A DNA stretch of 64,000 bases from Ferrovibrio terrae (lineage in GTDB: Bacteria; Pseudomonadota; Alphaproteobacteria; Ferrovibrionales; Ferrovibrionaceae): the NCBI RefSeq assembly GCF_007197755.1, contig NZ_CP041636.1, positions 1,586,001-1,650,000 of the forward strand, read 5' to 3'. Shown here piece by piece: positions 62,583 through 64,000 of the stretch. Made by a program: the position numbers and the translations under genes. Within the stretch, counting starts at the first letter, position 1; each line of letters starts with the position of its first letter. Under the pieces are notes generated by a model. That model did not search any database. It saw only the letters and a list, made by a program, of their open reading frames with translations, and was not told the DNA's origin.

Positions 62583-63962
62583 TTGGCCAAAAAGCTGTTC
62601 ATCAAGACCCATGGCTGCCAGATGAACGTCTACGACTCCGCCCGCATGGCGGACGTGCTGGCCCCGCTGGGATACGCCAAGACCGAGACGCCCGATGACG
62701 CCGACATGGTGATCATCAACACCTGTCACATCCGCGAAAAAGCCGCCGAGAAAGTCTTCTCCGAACTCGGCCACTGGCGCATCCGCAAGCATGCCGCGCA
62801 GGCCAGGGGCGCGGACGTCACCATCGCGGTGGCCGGCTGCGTCGCGCAGGCCGAAGGCAAGGAACTGATCAACCGCGCGCCCTTCGTCGATCTCGTGATC
62901 GGCAGCCAGGCGTATCACCAGCTGCCCGAACTGCTGGCGCGCGCCGAACGCGCGCGGGTGAAAGGCACCGGCGGGCGCGGCATTCTCGCCACCGACTTTC
63001 CGCCCGATTCCAAATTCGATCATCTTCCAGATGAGATCAGCGCTGCACCCGGACCGGTCGGCTATCTCGCCGTGCAGGAAGGCTGCGACAAGTTCTGCAC
63101 CTTCTGCGTCGTGCCTTACACCCGCGGCGCCGAATATTCGCGCCCGGCCGAAGCCATCCTGCGCGAGGCTGATCGCCTGGTCGCCACCGGCGTGCAGGAA
63201 ATCGCCCTGCTCGGCCAGAATGTGAATGCCTGGCATGGCGAAGGGCCGGACGGTAAAAGCTGGTCGCTCGGCCGACTCTTACGCGTGCTGAATGACCGTT
63301 TCGCCAAGACCCATCCTCACCTGCGCTGGCGCTACACGACGTCTCATCCGCGCGAGATGGGCGACGACCTGATCGCGGCGCATGGCGACGTGGCCGGGCT
63401 GATGCCGTTCCTGCATCTGCCGATCCAGGCCGGCTCGGACGCCGTGCTGAAGGCGATGAACCGCGGCCATCGCGCCGGGGATTACCTGCGCGTGGTCGAG
63501 AAGCTGCGTGCCGCTCGGCCCGACATCGCACTGAGCGGCGATTTCATCACCGGCTTCCCCGGCGAGACCGATGCCGATTTTGAAGCAACGCTGCGCGTCG
63601 TGCGCGAAGCGCGCTTTGCCGCCGGCTATTCCTTCAAATATTCCAATCGCCCCGGCACGCCGGGCAGCCTGCTGGGTAAACAGGTGCCTGACGCGGTCAG
63701 CAGCGAACGGCTCCAGGCGCTGCAGGCCCTGCTGCAGGAGCTGTCGGGCGACTTCAACCGTGCCTGCGAGGGCCGCGAACTGGATGTGCTGTTCCAGAAG
63801 CCGGGCCGCCAGAACGGCCAACTGATCGGCTATTCGCAATACATGCAGGCCATCTATGTCACCGATGCTGCGCTGAAGATCGGCGACCGCCTGCCGGTGA
63901 CGATCGCCGGCGGCTATGCCAATTCACTTGCCGGCGAGATCGTCCGGCGAGAGGCCGCGTGA
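62583..63962 (+). CDS. miaB: tRNA-2-methylthio-N6-isopentenyladenosine methylthiotransferase
   Basis: MiaB is a radical SAM enzyme that adds the methylthio group to i6A37 of tRNAs. The 459-residue protein has the UPF0004 domain (KTHGCQMNVYDSARM, NTCHIREKA, VAGCVAQAEG), the radical SAM cluster motif EGCDKFCTFCVVPYTRG and a TRAM domain. The start is TTG: an in-frame TGA lies four codons upstream, and no ATG precedes KKLFIKTHG. The nearest good Shine-Dalgarno (AAGGAG, 62523-62528) is 54 bases upstream. The stop is 38 bases before the window edge, where AACGAGG hints at a following gene. Confidence 0.95.
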   Translation: MAKKLFIKTHGCQMNVYDSARMADVLAPLGYAKTETPDDADMVIINTCHIREKAAEKVFSELGHWRIRKHAAQARGADVTIAVAGCVAQAEGKELINRAPFVDLVIGSQAYHQLPELLARAERARVKGTGGRGILATDFPPDSKFDHLPDEISAAPGPVGYLAVQEGCDKFCTFCVVPYTRGAEYSRPAEAILREADRLVATGVQEIALLGQNVNAWHGEGPDGKSWSLGRLLRVLNDRFAKTHPHLRWRYTTSHPREMGDDLIAAHGDVAGLMPFLHLPIQAGSDAVLKAMNRGHRAGDYLRVVEKLRAARPDIALSGDFITGFPGETDADFEATLRVVREARFAAGYSFKYSNRPGTPGSLLGKQVPDAVSSERLQALQALLQELSGDFNRACEGRELDVLFQKPGRQNGQLIGYSQYMQAIYVTDAALKIGDRLPVTIAGGYANSLAGEIVRREAA

Positions 63963-64000
63963 CGCGGGCGCGGCACGGGAATCTTTTGGAAGCAACGAGG

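Overview
This window looks like a chromosomal segment of a free-living, GC-rich alphaproteobacterium. The marks are a Fur/Mur-type regulator without the usual CXXC pairs, a Ros/MucR zinc-finger regulator, an IalB homologue next to rlmN, DUF2336, DUF1127 and PAS_5 proteins, aerobic CobN-type cobalamin synthesis, and gene orders such as fur-plsC-miaB and sppA-ihfB-lapA. The order of neighbours suggests Rhodospirillales, but that is inference. I see no rRNA, tRNA, prophage, insertion sequence or CRISPR array, and base composition is uniform, so most of the window reads as resident backbone.

Layout. 0-8.5 kb: a cobW-cobN-cobO operon on the minus strand behind a cobalamin riboswitch with its own promoter, a divergent hupE-like/TauE-like pair, then a small operon encoding a receiver with Glu at the phosphosite and an HPt-like protein without histidine. 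8.6-16.9 kb: an envelope and RNA-modification block (LpoA-like lipoprotein, rsmI, yraN, BON lipoprotein, SirB1-like protein, gshB), a FkbM methyltransferase, two tiny lipoproteins and a DUF2336 protein. 16.9-25.8 kb: a membrane histidine kinase, a D-threonine aldolase-like enzyme with a thioesterase, groESL with a CIRCE operator, a LysR regulator with ycaC, and a 1-Cys peroxiredoxin. 26-33.8 kb: a binding-protein/histidine-kinase pair, an Hsp70-like protein, an exact 10-bp-period repeat array, a SemiSWEET, a stand-alone core methionine synthase, an acyltransferase and a GlxA-type AraC regulator. 34-41 kb: a methyltransferase, a DUF1127 protein, a MATE exporter, an SGNH-like protein, an MFS transporter, an M20 amidohydrolase and a MipA-like porin.

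41.3-49.4 kb holds the most interesting block. A PAS-PAS-AAA+-Fis activator of sigma-54 is divergent from an ABC transporter operon that ends in cyanase. The intergenic region has three near-identical palindromes and, about 100 bp further on, a sequence matching the -24/-12 sigma-54 promoter. The next gene, a chemoreceptor with a nitrate/nitrite-sensing-like domain, has its own -24/-12-like sequence. Together these look like a nitrogen-controlled module for cyanate (or nitrate) uptake, detoxification and possibly taxis.

49.4-64 kb: rlmN/ialB, an ECF sigma factor, a PAS_5 protein, a beta-propeller protein, sppA-ihfB-lapA, an imino-acid reductase with a flavin amine oxidase, a VanX-like dipeptidase, a fused tsaB-rimI gene, mucR, fur, plsC and miaB. 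Function names rest on motif and family recognition by eye; no database search was run.
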